This document shows positions 44,332 to 53,965 of a stretch of DNA of 64,000 nucleotides, in pieces. A program made the translations under genes and the position numbers. The stretch lies in the NCBI GenBank assembly GCA_964623625.1, contig CAZUUJ010000008.1, positions 1 to 64,000 on the forward strand, given 5' to 3'. Within the stretch, counting starts at the first letter, position 1; every line of letters begins with the position of its first letter. A model generated the notes under the pieces. That model had not been told where the DNA came from, made no database searches, and saw only the letters and a program-made list of their open reading frames with translations. The stretch is from CAZLGM01 sp964623625. Lineage in GTDB: Bacteria; Desulfobacterota; Desulfobulbia; Desulfobulbales; Desulfocapsaceae.

Positions 44332-44721
44332 TAGTAGACTGACGCCTCGAGCAGAAACAGATGTATGGCAACCATGGTAATTGTTGCGGGGCCGCAAACA
44401 GGCCAGCGCAGATGGGATTATATTATAAAAGCAAAACTGATTGCCACGCTTCACTTGCGATGACAGAACAAGATAATTGATGACTTTCATAGTGAATGGA
44501 AACCCTTTCTGTTGTTACGGAAAGAATCTCCACACGCCTCGTTCAGTTTTACTGAATATAAAAATCATTTATATTGACTAAAAGAGCGTGTAGTTTATTC
44601 TTTTTCATGCTAATGTACTCTGTTTACCCAAAAGGTCTCATTGTGGTTTTTTTGATATCACAACCCTGAATCGTTGTGAAAACCGTTCAAGTTGAATCGT
44701 TTGTTTATAAAGATATAAAAA
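44332..44721. other. Intergenic region acnB to epimerase gene, 390 bp
   Basis: No gene supported. The right part is AT-rich, contains a candidate promoter at 44574-44601 and a small hairpin (CACAAC at about 44660, GTTGTG at about 44673) in the expected leader of the epimerase gene. No intrinsic terminator for acnB was seen. Confidence 0.5.
44574..44601 (+). promoter_or_regulatory. Candidate sigma-70-type promoter for the epimerase-plsC pair
   Basis: TTGACT at 44574-44579, a 16-base spacer, and TATTCT at 44596-44601 fit a -35/-10 pair (five and four of six consensus bases). It lies about 120 bp before the epimerase start, within the AT-rich part of the gap. Confidence 0.4.
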
Positions 44722-45885
44722 ATGGATACCCCCACCAACAACTCCAAAAAAAAAATCGGTGTTCTCATAGGCGGCTCAGGGCTCCTCGGCGGCACCCTGG
44801 CGCACTATTTTAAAACCAATTATGCCGACACCTTTGATATCCGTGCCCCATCTTCAAAAAAGCTGTCCATTAGAAACGCGGCAGATATCCTCAGTTACCT
44901 CGGACAGGTCAAGCCGGACTTCGTAATCAACACCGCCATTGCCAATATCAATTCCGACGCCCAGCTAGCCATCGAGGTCAACTATTTCGGGGCGCTGAAC
45001 CTCGCCCGGGCTGCCGCGGCTATGAACATCCCCTATATCCATCTCAGCTCGGCAGCCATCCTGCCGATCGGCAATGACCTGACAGAAAAGCAGCAACTGC
45101 CGATTTCCAACAAGCTCAACAATTATACCAAGTCAAAGCTGATGGCTGAGAAGACCCTTCAATACATGCACGAGAAAGAAGGGCTCGATTACACTTGTAT
45201 TCGCCTGGCTGTTGTCTACGGCGATCACGACCATAAGATCCAGGGTTTTCATCGGCTGCTGTTTACCATTGCAGATGAATCCATGCCCCTTCTTTTTACA
45301 AAAAAAGGTGTGATGCACTCCTACTCGAATGCCAGAAAGCTGCCCTATCTGGTTCACCACGCTTTGAACAATCGCCAGGAGTTTTCTGGACAGACATACC
45401 ATTTTGTCGACAAAAATCCGGTCAACCTGGCCGAGCTGATCCTTACGGTTAAGTCATATCTGGCCTTAAAAACTCCCAGGGAAGTGTTTGTTCCGTACAC
45501 TCTTGCCAAAATGGGGAGGAACACCACTTCACTTATCCTCAAAGGATTGACAAAAATTGGGATCAACGCCCAGCTGCCGCCTGAAATCATGTTTCTCAAA
45601 CAGTTCTACAAAACTCAGACACTGTCTTCTGAGAAACTGGCACAATCAAGTTTTAACGATCCTTTCCCCGACGAAACGATCTTTACCATGCTGCCGAGTC
45701 TGGTCCGTTACTATCTTGACCGCTGGACCCATCAGAATATCCTGTCAACCTACAAGGAAGAAATCATTGCTCCCTGTCTTAAAGATATGATCCTGTTTGA
45801 AGATCCGGTTGAGTTACTTGAGACAATTCATGCCGACTCAACCAAACCGTTTGTCGAGCTCCAGGGAATTAAAAAAAACAGATAA
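44722..45885 (+). CDS. NAD-dependent epimerase/dehydratase-like protein (extended SDR)
   Basis: 387 aa. NAD-binding motif GVLIGGSGLLGGTLAHYF (about residues 9-26), the catalytic YxxxK in NNYTKSKLMAEKTL near residue 135, and the Ser/Ala region HLSSAAILPIGN. It matches the NAD(P)-binding extended SDR fold used by sugar epimerases, reductases and sterol-type dehydrogenases. The C-terminal 120 residues are unusual for sugar epimerases and may bind a lipid-like substrate. It is followed 10 bp later by plsC, which also suggests a lipid role (inference). Confidence 0.8.
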   Translation: MDTPTNNSKKKIGVLIGGSGLLGGTLAHYFKTNYADTFDIRAPSSKKLSIRNAADILSYLGQVKPDFVINTAIANINSDAQLAIEVNYFGALNLARAAAAMNIPYIHLSSAAILPIGNDLTEKQQLPISNKLNNYTKSKLMAEKTLQYMHEKEGLDYTCIRLAVVYGDHDHKIQGFHRLLFTIADESMPLLFTKKGVMHSYSNARKLPYLVHHALNNRQEFSGQTYHFVDKNPVNLAELILTVKSYLALKTPREVFVPYTLAKMGRNTTSLILKGLTKIGINAQLPPEIMFLKQFYKTQTLSSEKLAQSSFNDPFPDETIFTMLPSLVRYYLDRWTHQNILSTYKEEIIAPCLKDMILFEDPVELLETIHADSTKPFVELQGIKKNR

Positions 45886-45894
45886 CCAATCCCT

Positions 45895-46623
45895 TTGAAG
45901 AACCTGTTCGTTATTCTCCGCGGCATCTTCGTCCTAGTCGCCGCTATTATGCTCGTCGGCGGCTGTCTCTTCACCATCCTTTTTGCACGACATATATTGA
46001 ATAAACCCGCAAGCTTCTGCCGTAAATATCCCAGCATCGTTTCCAGGCTTATCTGCCGGCTTGCCGGTGTACGGGTCAACATCGTCAACGCTCAACATCT
46101 TGAGCCCTCTCAGGCTTACGTGTTCTGCGGCAATCACACTTCACAGTTCGACATCTTCAGTTTTTACGGATACATTCCGCATCCGGTTCACGGACTGGGA
46201 AAACAGGAGCTGTTCTCCATCCCGATCTTCGGTCATGCGGTGCGTGCAGTTGGCCATATCCCTATCAATAGAACAAACAGGAGAGAGGCCATGAACAGCT
46301 TGATCCAGGCTGCCGAGAAAATCAAAGCTGGCGCTTCGGTCCTTATTTTTCCAGAAGGAACCAGGTCGAAAGACGGCAAGCTGCTGCCGTTTAAGGGCGG
46401 TGGTATGCTGCTGGCCATCAAGGCCGGAGTTCCCATTGTTCCCATCGCCTTCCAGGGCTCCTATGAAGTGATGCCGAAAAATACCTTGCTGGCACGACCG
46501 GGAACAATAACGCTTACAATCGGAAAACCCTTTGAAACAAACGGATATTCCATCAAAGATCGAAATCAGGTAGCTGAGAAAATCAGAAGCGATATCCAAT
46601 CGATGTTAAGCAAAAAAACCTGA
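45895..46623 (+). CDS. plsC: 1-acyl-sn-glycerol-3-phosphate acyltransferase (PlsC type)
   Basis: 242 aa. TTG start 10 bp after the epimerase stop. N-terminal membrane segment (about 4-30). Acyltransferase motifs: NHTSQFD (HX4D, near residue 82), IPINRTNRREAMNSL, FPEGTRSKDGKLLPFKGG (near 152), and VPIVPIAFQGS. It adds the second acyl chain to make phosphatidic acid, or acylates a related lysolipid. A hairpin terminator follows the stop. Confidence 0.92.
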   Translation: MKNLFVILRGIFVLVAAIMLVGGCLFTILFARHILNKPASFCRKYPSIVSRLICRLAGVRVNIVNAQHLEPSQAYVFCGNHTSQFDIFSFYGYIPHPVHGLGKQELFSIPIFGHAVRAVGHIPINRTNRREAMNSLIQAAEKIKAGASVLIFPEGTRSKDGKLLPFKGGGMLLAIKAGVPIVPIAFQGSYEVMPKNTLLARPGTITLTIGKPFETNGYSIKDRNQVAEKIRSDIQSMLSKKT

Positions 46624-46655
46624 TTGCTTTTTGTATCATAAATAGTGCTCTTGTG

Positions 46656-46683
46656 AAGCGAGAGTCTCTTTGCTTTTTTTTTG
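46656..46683 (+). terminator. Intrinsic terminator after plsC
   Basis: Short GAAGCGAGA/TCTTTGCTT hairpin with two wobble pairs, directly followed by a run of eight T. It closes the epimerase-plsC unit about 35 bp after the stop. Confidence 0.6.
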
Positions 46684-46823
46684 AAACATGGCATAATGAC
46701 CGATGATTCTGTCAGTGGTCTATGAGACAGGGACAACCCCCTTTGTTTACGCAACCAAGTCTTATATTAACACATAAACCGGAGCCACCCTTCCCACCAT
46801 CACCTACTTTGTAAGGAAACCCT

Positions 46824-49520
46824 ATGAACTGTTTCAAAACACGATCAAAAAGTCATTGTCAGCGAAATAGCTCTGCTGTTTATTCGTTTGTGATTCTCCT
46901 TTTGTTCTTCTGCTTCGCACTTTTCCCCCGGCAGGCGGCAGCCATTGAGCAGAACACCGTCTTCCTACCGATCCAGGTTAACACTCCGGACAACAAAGCC
47001 GAACTGACGGAGAAAATGGATGGCTTGCTCAGCAATGTGGTGGCTAAAAGGGAATTCACCATGCTGGGCCGCAGCCAGGCTTCGGTAATCGTCGATTACG
47101 CCGGATCATGGCCACCTCCTGTAAAAACACTGAAACAGCTTGGCGAGGCCACCGGTCTTGACTATGTAGCCATCGGCAGTCTGACAGTCATCGGCTCTCA
47201 GATGAGCCTGGACTATAAGGTATATGACCTACTCACTCTGGAGCCCCCCAAGCACTACTTTATCCAGAAAAAATCAATCGATGAGGTTGGTGATGGTCTT
47301 ACCGATATCATTAAACGGGTAGACGGATACACCCACAGAGATCAGCTGATCGGTTCCATTGCCCCCAAGGGCAACACCCGTATCGACTCAGGCGCCATCC
47401 TGCGCAAAATAAAAACCCAGGTCGGTGATGTATACGATCCTTCTTCCCTGCGTGATGATCTAAAGGCGATCCATCAGATGGGTTATTTCAAGACAGCGGA
47501 AATAGTCGCCACTGACAGCGAAAAAGGTAAACAGATCGTGTTTAAAGTTGTCGAGAAACCGGTCATCACCGCAATCCGCTACCAAGGGCCCGATGAAATC
47601 GATGAAGAAAAAGTCCGGGAAGCGGCCAACTTGAGAGAACAGTCCATCCTCAACCAGCTTGAGATCAATCGGGCCAAGGAAGACATTCTTAATCTGTACA
47701 AGGAAAAAGGATATTACAACACCAAGGTGAGCAGTGAAGTCAGTTTTCCCGATAAGGAAAAAGTCGTTGTCGATTTCACCATTGAAGAGGGTGAGAAAAC
47801 CTATATCAAGGAGATCACCTTTAAAGGAAACACCACATTTGACAACGATGATCTTGAGGACGTCATTGAAAGTGATGAGAAAGGGCTTTTCTCCTGGTTG
47901 ACCGAATCGGGTCTCATTCGAATGGACCTGCTTCGTCAGGACAGCGCCAGGATTGCGGCCTTTTACCATAACAACGGCTATCTGGAAGCAAAAGTCGGCG
48001 ACCCGGTGGTCCGTCAGGAAAAAGAATGGCTGTACGTTACCTTTGTCATTCAGGAAGGTCCCCGTTTCAAGATCGGTACCATCGATTTTGCGGGCGATGT
48101 CATTGTTGACAAAGAAGAGCTGCTTGAGCTGCTCTCCATTCGAAAGGAGAACTATCTTTCGAGAAAATCTCTGCGCGAGGATATCCTGGCGCTCTCTGAC
48201 TTTTACGCAGAGAAAGGCTTCGCTTTTGCCGAGTTCGATCCGGACATCAAGAAATCCTCCTCGGGAAAACGTCTCGATATCCTGTTCCATATCGATAAAG
48301 GCGGACTTGTTTACATTAACCGCATTATTATTACCGGCAACACCAGGACCCGCGACAACGTCATTCGACGTGAACTGACAATCGAAGAGGGCGGTGTTTT
48401 TAACTCCGCGGCCCTTCGTCAATCGAATAAAAATCTGCAGCGGCTCTCCTTCTTCGAAGAGGTAAACATCAATCCCGAGCCGACGCCGGATAAGTCAAAG
48501 ATGGATATTGTCATCCAGATCGAGGAAAAACCCACCGGTAAGTTCTCAATCGGCGGCGGTTACTCCTCTGTGGATCAGCTGGTCTTCATGGCTGAGATAT
48601 CTGAGTCCAATTTCCTCGGCCGGGGCGACAAGCTGTCTTTGAAAGCTATGCTGGGCGGAAGTAGTGACAGGTATACCCTCTCCTACACAAATCCGCGAGT
48701 TTTCGACTCCCAACTGTCCTGGGGTTTTGACATTTTTGATATGATGCGCGAATACTCAGACTACACCAAGGATTCACAGGGTGCCGCCATCAAGTTTGGT
48801 TATCCGTTGTTCGAAAAAGTCCGTGGATATGCCAGATACTCCATTACCGATACGGAGCTTTCAGATGTGGCCGAGAACGCATCATTTGTTATTCGAGAGT
48901 CTCAGGATATCCAACTGACATCAGCCATGCAGTTCTCATTGAAGAGAGACACCAGAGATAAATTCTACGGCTCCACTGAAGGTTCGCGTCATCTGGTGAC
49001 CGTTAAATATGCAGGCGGCCCCTTGGGCGGCGATTCAGCCTTTACCAAAATTACAGCATCGACAAGCTGGTATTTCCCCCTGCCTCTGCACTGTGTTTTC
49101 CATGTCAAGGCCATGGGCGGACAGATCTTTGAAAACGAAACAGATAAGCTGCCGGTCTATGAGCGCTTCTTCCTCGGCGGTATCAATACGGTACGAGGCT
49201 TTGATTATGGCGACATCAGTCCCCGTGATGCCACTTCCAATGAGCTGATCGGTGGTGATAAAATGTGGTTTACCAATATCGAGTTCATCTTCCCCATTGC
49301 CCGGGACCAGGGTGTCATGGGTGTCCTGTTTTATGACATGGGCCTGGTCATGCATGAGGACGACAACTGGACGACATCCGGATATCGGTCATCCGTCGGT
49401 ATCGGCCTACGCTGGCTGTCCCCGGTGGGACCGCTTCGGCTTGTCTGGGGATATAACCTTGATGCGCAAGAGGGTGAAGATGATTCGGTCTGGGATTTTA
49501 CCATCGGAGGAGTTTTCTAG
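46824..49520 (+). CDS. bamA: Outer-membrane assembly factor BamA with an extra N-terminal domain
   Basis: 898 aa, about 90 residues longer than E. coli BamA. Signal peptide (about 1-36). An extra periplasmic domain (about 37-165) with FTMLGRSQASVIVDYAGS and LDYVAIGSLTVIGSQMSLDYKVYD, resembling the TolB/FlgT-like folds that read outer-membrane factors. Five POTRA repeats follow (about 170-575), with markers such as GNTRIDSGAILRKI, KGYYNTKV, and GNTRTRDNVIRREL. The beta-barrel (about 590-898) has the lid motif FLGGINTVRGFDYGDISP (VRGF) and a C-terminal aromatic, DFTIGGVF. A hairpin terminator follows. Confidence 0.95.
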   Translation: MNCFKTRSKSHCQRNSSAVYSFVILLLFFCFALFPRQAAAIEQNTVFLPIQVNTPDNKAELTEKMDGLLSNVVAKREFTMLGRSQASVIVDYAGSWPPPVKTLKQLGEATGLDYVAIGSLTVIGSQMSLDYKVYDLLTLEPPKHYFIQKKSIDEVGDGLTDIIKRVDGYTHRDQLIGSIAPKGNTRIDSGAILRKIKTQVGDVYDPSSLRDDLKAIHQMGYFKTAEIVATDSEKGKQIVFKVVEKPVITAIRYQGPDEIDEEKVREAANLREQSILNQLEINRAKEDILNLYKEKGYYNTKVSSEVSFPDKEKVVVDFTIEEGEKTYIKEITFKGNTTFDNDDLEDVIESDEKGLFSWLTESGLIRMDLLRQDSARIAAFYHNNGYLEAKVGDPVVRQEKEWLYVTFVIQEGPRFKIGTIDFAGDVIVDKEELLELLSIRKENYLSRKSLREDILALSDFYAEKGFAFAEFDPDIKKSSSGKRLDILFHIDKGGLVYINRIIITGNTRTRDNVIRRELTIEEGGVFNSAALRQSNKNLQRLSFFEEVNINPEPTPDKSKMDIVIQIEEKPTGKFSIGGGYSSVDQLVFMAEISESNFLGRGDKLSLKAMLGGSSDRYTLSYTNPRVFDSQLSWGFDIFDMMREYSDYTKDSQGAAIKFGYPLFEKVRGYARYSITDTELSDVAENASFVIRESQDIQLTSAMQFSLKRDTRDKFYGSTEGSRHLVTVKYAGGPLGGDSAFTKITASTSWYFPLPLHCVFHVKAMGGQIFENETDKLPVYERFFLGGINTVRGFDYGDISPRDATSNELIGGDKMWFTNIEFIFPIARDQGVMGVLFYDMGLVMHEDDNWTTSGYRSSVGIGLRWLSPVGPLRLVWGYNLDAQEGEDDSVWDFTIGGVF

Positions 49521-49562
49521 CCGAGTGCCTTCTATCAGCTAAACCCTTTGTTTAAATACCAC

Positions 49563-49599
49563 TGCCGGTCGTAACCCTTCGTTACGACCGGCACTTTTT
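49563..49599 (+). terminator. Strong intrinsic terminator between bamA and mfd
   Basis: Perfect 13-bp stem TGCCGGTCGTAAC / GTTACGACCGGCA with a five-base loop CCTTC, followed by CTTTTTATT. It lies 40 bp after the bamA stop and ends 7 bases before the GTG start of mfd. Confidence 0.9.
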
Positions 49600-49605
49600 A
49601 TTATT

Positions 49606-52600
49606 GTGGATTTCTCCTTACTACTAAAAAAGAGCAACCATCTCCAGGTACAGGGGCTGCGGGGCGCGGCTCCCGCCTGGCTCTGTTCCCTGCTGGCTGC
49701 TGATACAACCTGTTGCTGTGTGGTCTCTGATGAGAATCTGGTCTCAACCTTTGAACAGGATATCGGGCTGTTTTCATCAAAACCTACCTTGACTTATCCC
49801 GGATATGAGATTCCGCCCTACACTCCTCTGTCTCCGGATCAACAGACCACCGCCGCCCGGCTCTCCTGCCTCTACCAACTTTTTGACAACAACGCTCCCT
49901 GTAATCTGGTAGTCTCCGTTGAAGCCCTGATGCGCAGGGTTGTTCCTAAAAACATCCTGAGCCAACATGTGGAACTTGCCATCAGCGGAGAACAATGCGA
50001 CTTGCAGCAGTTGATAGAGTCACTGATTGCTATGGGATATGAACAGGTATCCTTTGTTCGAAACGTTGGGGATTTTTCCGTCCGCGGCGGCATCATCGAT
50101 ATTTTTCCTCCTCCTTTTACCGATACGACCCATAATGTGGTAGAAGGCCCGGTGAGGCTGGATTTTTTCGGTGACTTGATTGAGTCCATCCGTCTTTTTG
50201 AACCGATCAGTCAACGATCGGTCTCAGAAATTGATGAAGTCCTCCTCCTGCCGGTCTCGGACATCATATTTAACAAGGAAGATTCTGCCGGGCTGAGCCG
50301 GACAGTGCAATTGTTCAAGGATTTCACCCAGCGGAAATCCGTTGATTGGGATCAGCTTAACTACCTGGTCGACCGGGTCGCCAACCGGACCAGATTTGCC
50401 GGTATTGAATTCTTTCTGCCTCTTTTCTATTCGAACAGTGCTGAAGATTCGGCTACCCTGTTTGATTATCTTCCTACCGACACCACATTTGTTCTGATCG
50501 ATCCCGATGCTGTTCAAGTGACGGCCAAACTGGTCGACGAACGGATTCAAGCGAACTATGTATCGGCTAAGGAACGTGGGTTTCCAGCCCTGGAACCGCA
50601 AAAGATTTTTCTGCCAAGTGACAGGATAACCAAAAAGGTCTTCTCCTATCGATCCCTGCATTGCAGCGACTTTAATGCTGAGGCTATGGAAAGCCTGGTT
50701 ATTCGCTGCTCCAATCACCAACCCATCAAACAAGATATTCACCTCAACCGAAGAAAGTCGGGCGTTATCGCGCCACTGGCAGGTCGGTTGACAACGCTTC
50801 AGGAGGAAGGAGGCCGAGTTATTCTCTGCGGCCGCACTGACAAACATACGGCAATCCTCGGTGACATGCTCGGGCGGCACCAAATGCGGGTCACACCCAT
50901 AAAGCCGCCATTGACACCGGAAAAGCTTAAAAATCTTACAAACAACCAAAACCTGTTTCTCTGTACCCACCCGCTCAGTTCCGGTTTTTCTCTTTTAGAC
51001 GAACATCTCCACATTTTCTCGGAGATTGAGCTTTTTGGAGAAAAACGTTTTACCTCCCGCAAAAAGATTCGCCATCCTCAAGGTGAGCCGGTCACCTTCA
51101 GTGAATTGAATCATGGCGACATCGTGGTTCATCGGACCCATGGACTGGGTATCTATCGGGATATCATCACCCTGACACTGAATAACATCCAGAACGACTT
51201 CATGCTGATCGAATATCGGGATGGTGACAAACTCTACCTGCCTGTTGATCGACTGCAACTCATTACCCGATATGAAGGGCTCTCCGACCGCAGGCCGAAA
51301 ATCGACAAACTTGGCTCACAGTCCTGGAGGGCGGTCAAGACCAAGGTCAAGGAAGAGGTCTGGAAAGTCGCCCAGGAGCTACTCGAGATCTACGCCAAAC
51401 GTGAAGTACGCAAGGGGCAGCGTTTCTCTTCTCCTGCCGAGATGTATCAGGAATTAGAGGAATCCTTCCTATACGATGAAACTCCGGGCCAGGATAAGGC
51501 AATCACAGAGACCATAAGCGATCTGACCTCGGATAAACCGATGGACCGGCTCGTCTGCGGTGATGTGGGCTACGGTAAAACGGAAGTTGCCGTCCGGGCT
51601 GCTTTCAAGGTTGTGGAAGACGGCTACCAGGTTGCCGTTCTGGTGCCGACAACCGTATTGTCCGAACAGCATTTGAAAACATTCCGGGAACGGCTCGACG
51701 GTTTCGGTATTGCTGTTGAATGCATCAACCGCTTCAGAAGCGCTTCCAACCAGAAAAAGATGGTCAGTGAACTGAGAAGAGGAAAAATCGACATCATCAT
51801 CGGTACCCATCGGCTGCTTTCGAAAGACATCGAGTATAAACGGCTCGGACTGCTGATTGTCGATGAAGAGCATCGGTTCGGTGTGACCCATAAGGAAAAG
51901 ATTAAAAAGATCAAAGCGGAAGTAGACATCCTCACCCTCACCGCTACTCCCATCCCAAGGACCCTGCAATTGTCCCTGCTGGGCATTCGCGACCTATCGG
52001 TCATCTCAAGTCCACCCGAACACCGAAGGCCGGTAAAGACCTTTGTTGCCCGGTACGACGAGCTGGTTATTAAAGAGGCTGTCATCAAGGAAATGAATAG
52101 GGGCGGCCAGGTCTTTGTTGTCCATAACCGAGTCAAATCCATCGACCGGATGGCCGCACTCATTCAAAAACTGGTGCCCCCGGCTCGGGTTGGCGTCGGC
52201 CACGGTCAGATGCACGGTAAAGACCTCGAAGAGGTGATGGTCGCTTTCGTCAATAAAGAGATTGATGTAATGGTGTGCACCACAATCATCGAGTCGGGTC
52301 TTGATATCCCCTCGGCCAATACGATTATTATTAACAGGGCTGATCAGCTTGGCCTTGCCGAGATTTACCAGCTTCGGGGAAGAGTTGGACGATCGAGCCT
52401 CCAGTCGTACGCCTATCTGCTGGTACCGTCCATTGACCATCTGTCCAAAGACTCCAGGGAACGTTTACGGGCACTGATGGATTTCAGTGAGTTAGGCGGT
52501 GGTTTCAAGCTGGCCATGTCCGACCTGCAGATCCGGGGCGGCGGCAACATTTTAGGGGTCTCACAGTCAGGTCATATAGCCGCCATCGGTTACGATCTCT

Positions 52601-53154
52601 ACCTGGATCTTTTACAGAAAACCATCGGTGACATCAAGAAACGAGCGGGACAACACTCCGAGAAGATAACGGCTGATGACCTAGACCCGGAGATCAACCT
52701 GCAGATTTCAGCGTACATTCCACACACATTCATTAACGACATCAATCAGCGTTACCAGTTCTACCGCCGTATCTCTGCGTTGGTTGGCGAAGACGGGGCC
52801 GCCATGGCGGATCTTAAAGATGAGTTGGAGGACCGTTTCGGAGCCTTGCCCCAGGAGACGGCCAATCTCTTTAACATAGTCGGCCTAAAGAAAGAGTTGA
52901 TTCCCCTTGGCATTAACAAACTGGAGAAAGGAAAAGACTCTTTTGTTTTCAGCCTGTTGCCCGAAACTCCCATCAACCCGGAAAAGCTGATGACCTATGT
53001 CCAGACCAAACATACAAAGAAGCACACAACAGCTCGCCTTACTCCCGACTCAAGACTTATCCTTCCCTGTTCTACCGGAAATAATGATGACCTGTTTCAA
53101 GCGATACATCCGATACTGAGTGAACTGAAGCAACTTGACAATGAATCCACCTAA
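49606..53154 (+). CDS. mfd: Transcription-repair coupling factor
   Basis: 1182 aa. Removes stalled RNA polymerase and recruits UvrA to lesions. N-terminal UvrB-like domains (GEQ, then VSFVRNVGDFSVRGGIIDIFPP), the RNA polymerase-binding domain (LNHGDIVVHRTHGLGIYRDI), and the helicase with Walker A GDVGYGKTEVAVRAAF (about residue 644), DEEH (IVDEEHRFG), TATPIPRTLQLSLLGIRDLSVI and QLRGRVGRSSLQSYAYLL. The C-terminal regulatory domain ends the protein. Length is normal. GTG start; no clear ribosome site precedes it because the terminator hairpin ends just 7 bases upstream. Confidence 0.97.
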   Translation: MDFSLLLKKSNHLQVQGLRGAAPAWLCSLLAADTTCCCVVSDENLVSTFEQDIGLFSSKPTLTYPGYEIPPYTPLSPDQQTTAARLSCLYQLFDNNAPCNLVVSVEALMRRVVPKNILSQHVELAISGEQCDLQQLIESLIAMGYEQVSFVRNVGDFSVRGGIIDIFPPPFTDTTHNVVEGPVRLDFFGDLIESIRLFEPISQRSVSEIDEVLLLPVSDIIFNKEDSAGLSRTVQLFKDFTQRKSVDWDQLNYLVDRVANRTRFAGIEFFLPLFYSNSAEDSATLFDYLPTDTTFVLIDPDAVQVTAKLVDERIQANYVSAKERGFPALEPQKIFLPSDRITKKVFSYRSLHCSDFNAEAMESLVIRCSNHQPIKQDIHLNRRKSGVIAPLAGRLTTLQEEGGRVILCGRTDKHTAILGDMLGRHQMRVTPIKPPLTPEKLKNLTNNQNLFLCTHPLSSGFSLLDEHLHIFSEIELFGEKRFTSRKKIRHPQGEPVTFSELNHGDIVVHRTHGLGIYRDIITLTLNNIQNDFMLIEYRDGDKLYLPVDRLQLITRYEGLSDRRPKIDKLGSQSWRAVKTKVKEEVWKVAQELLEIYAKREVRKGQRFSSPAEMYQELEESFLYDETPGQDKAITETISDLTSDKPMDRLVCGDVGYGKTEVAVRAAFKVVEDGYQVAVLVPTTVLSEQHLKTFRERLDGFGIAVECINRFRSASNQKKMVSELRRGKIDIIIGTHRLLSKDIEYKRLGLLIVDEEHRFGVTHKEKIKKIKAEVDILTLTATPIPRTLQLSLLGIRDLSVISSPPEHRRPVKTFVARYDELVIKEAVIKEMNRGGQVFVVHNRVKSIDRMAALIQKLVPPARVGVGHGQMHGKDLEEVMVAFVNKEIDVMVCTTIIESGLDIPSANTIIINRADQLGLAEIYQLRGRVGRSSLQSYAYLLVPSIDHLSKDSRERLRALMDFSELGGGFKLAMSDLQIRGGGNILGVSQSGHIAAIGYDLYLDLLQKTIGDIKKRAGQHSEKITADDLDPEINLQISAYIPHTFINDINQRYQFYRRISALVGEDGAAMADLKDELEDRFGALPQETANLFNIVGLKKELIPLGINKLEKGKDSFVFSLLPETPINPEKLMTYVQTKHTKKHTTARLTPDSRLILPCSTGNNDDLFQAIHPILSELKQLDNEST

Positions 53155-53821
53155 TAAACAGATCAAACCGAATGTTGTCTGGTCACAGATCGATACCGTC
53201 CTGCTCGATATGGACGGTACCCTGCTGGATAAATATTTCGACGACTATTTCTGGGAAGAATATGTTCCGGAAGTATTTGCCCTTGAAAACGGGCTCACAC
53301 CCATTGAAGCCAGGAAAGAACTGCTCAAACGATACAAACGGGTCGAAAACACCCTGGAATGGACCGATCTCGATTACTGGTCAACCCAACTTGGCTTGGA
53401 CATTCCCGAACTCAAATGTAAGGTGGACCACCTGATCAAGGTTCATCCCTACGTGATCGACTTTCTCAGATTCATGCGTCAAAAGGGAAAAACCGTCCAC
53501 CTGGTCACCAATGCTCACTCCAAGACGCTGGAGATCAAGATGAAGAAGACGGAACTTGGCAGATGGTTTGACCGTATTATCTGTTCACAGGAAGTTGGTG
53601 AGGCCAAAGAGCAGCCGGTCTTCTGGCAGAAGATCGAGGAAATCCTGGGTTTTGATAGACAACGGACAATGCTGGCCGACGATACCGCCAAGGTGCTCCG
53701 ATCGGCCAGGAATTACGGTCTCAAACATCTCATTTATGTGGCTAAACCCAGCTCCCGGCTAGACATTGATTATTCAGACGAATTCCCGTCCATCGTCTAT
53801 TTCAAGGAACTGATGTTCTGA
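53141..53821 (+). CDS. HAD-superfamily phosphatase, GMP/IMP nucleotidase-like (YrfG type)
   Basis: 226 aa from the ATG at 53141; overlaps the mfd stop by 14 bp, so coupled. HAD motif I LLDMDGTLLDKYFDDYFWEEYVPEVFA, motif II VHLVTNAHSKTLEIKM, motif III/IV region with RTMLADDTAKVLRSARNYG. The spacing and the YFDDYFW segment resemble YrfG-type nucleotidases acting on GMP/IMP. Family assignment is firm; substrate is inferred. The following gap holds a family 1 repeat. Confidence 0.88.
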   Translation: MNPPNKQIKPNVVWSQIDTVLLDMDGTLLDKYFDDYFWEEYVPEVFALENGLTPIEARKELLKRYKRVENTLEWTDLDYWSTQLGLDIPELKCKVDHLIKVHPYVIDFLRFMRQKGKTVHLVTNAHSKTLEIKMKKTELGRWFDRIICSQEVGEAKEQPVFWQKIEEILGFDRQRTMLADDTAKVLRSARNYGLKHLIYVAKPSSRLDIDYSDEFPSIVYFKELMF

Positions 53822-53838
53822 AAATCACTTAGAGTTTA

Positions 53839-53965
53839 TCTGAATTGGTGTGCATTCGATAGTACTGTAACCTTTCTTGATTGAACCGTCCAACAATAGC
53901 GAACTATATCGGATGGTTACATCGATCGAAGACCTTATGCAAGCGGATGCACACGGATTCAGGTT
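53839..53965. repeat. Family 1 palindromic element, long copy
   Basis: Between the HAD gene (+) and the PAP2-like gene (-). Left end ATCTGAATTGGTGTGCAT, right end ATGCACACGGATTCAGGTT. The inner stem GTCCAACAATAGCGAACTAT / TATCGGATGG is partly paired around TAGCGAACTA, like the other long copies. The TAA stop of the PAP2-like gene (53964-53966) overlaps the right end. Confidence 0.8.

Noticed and set aside
47460..48422. 320-aa open frame on the minus strand, opposite bamA
   Set aside because: It lies wholly inside bamA, has no family resemblance and no ribosome site, and reflects codon bias of bamA.
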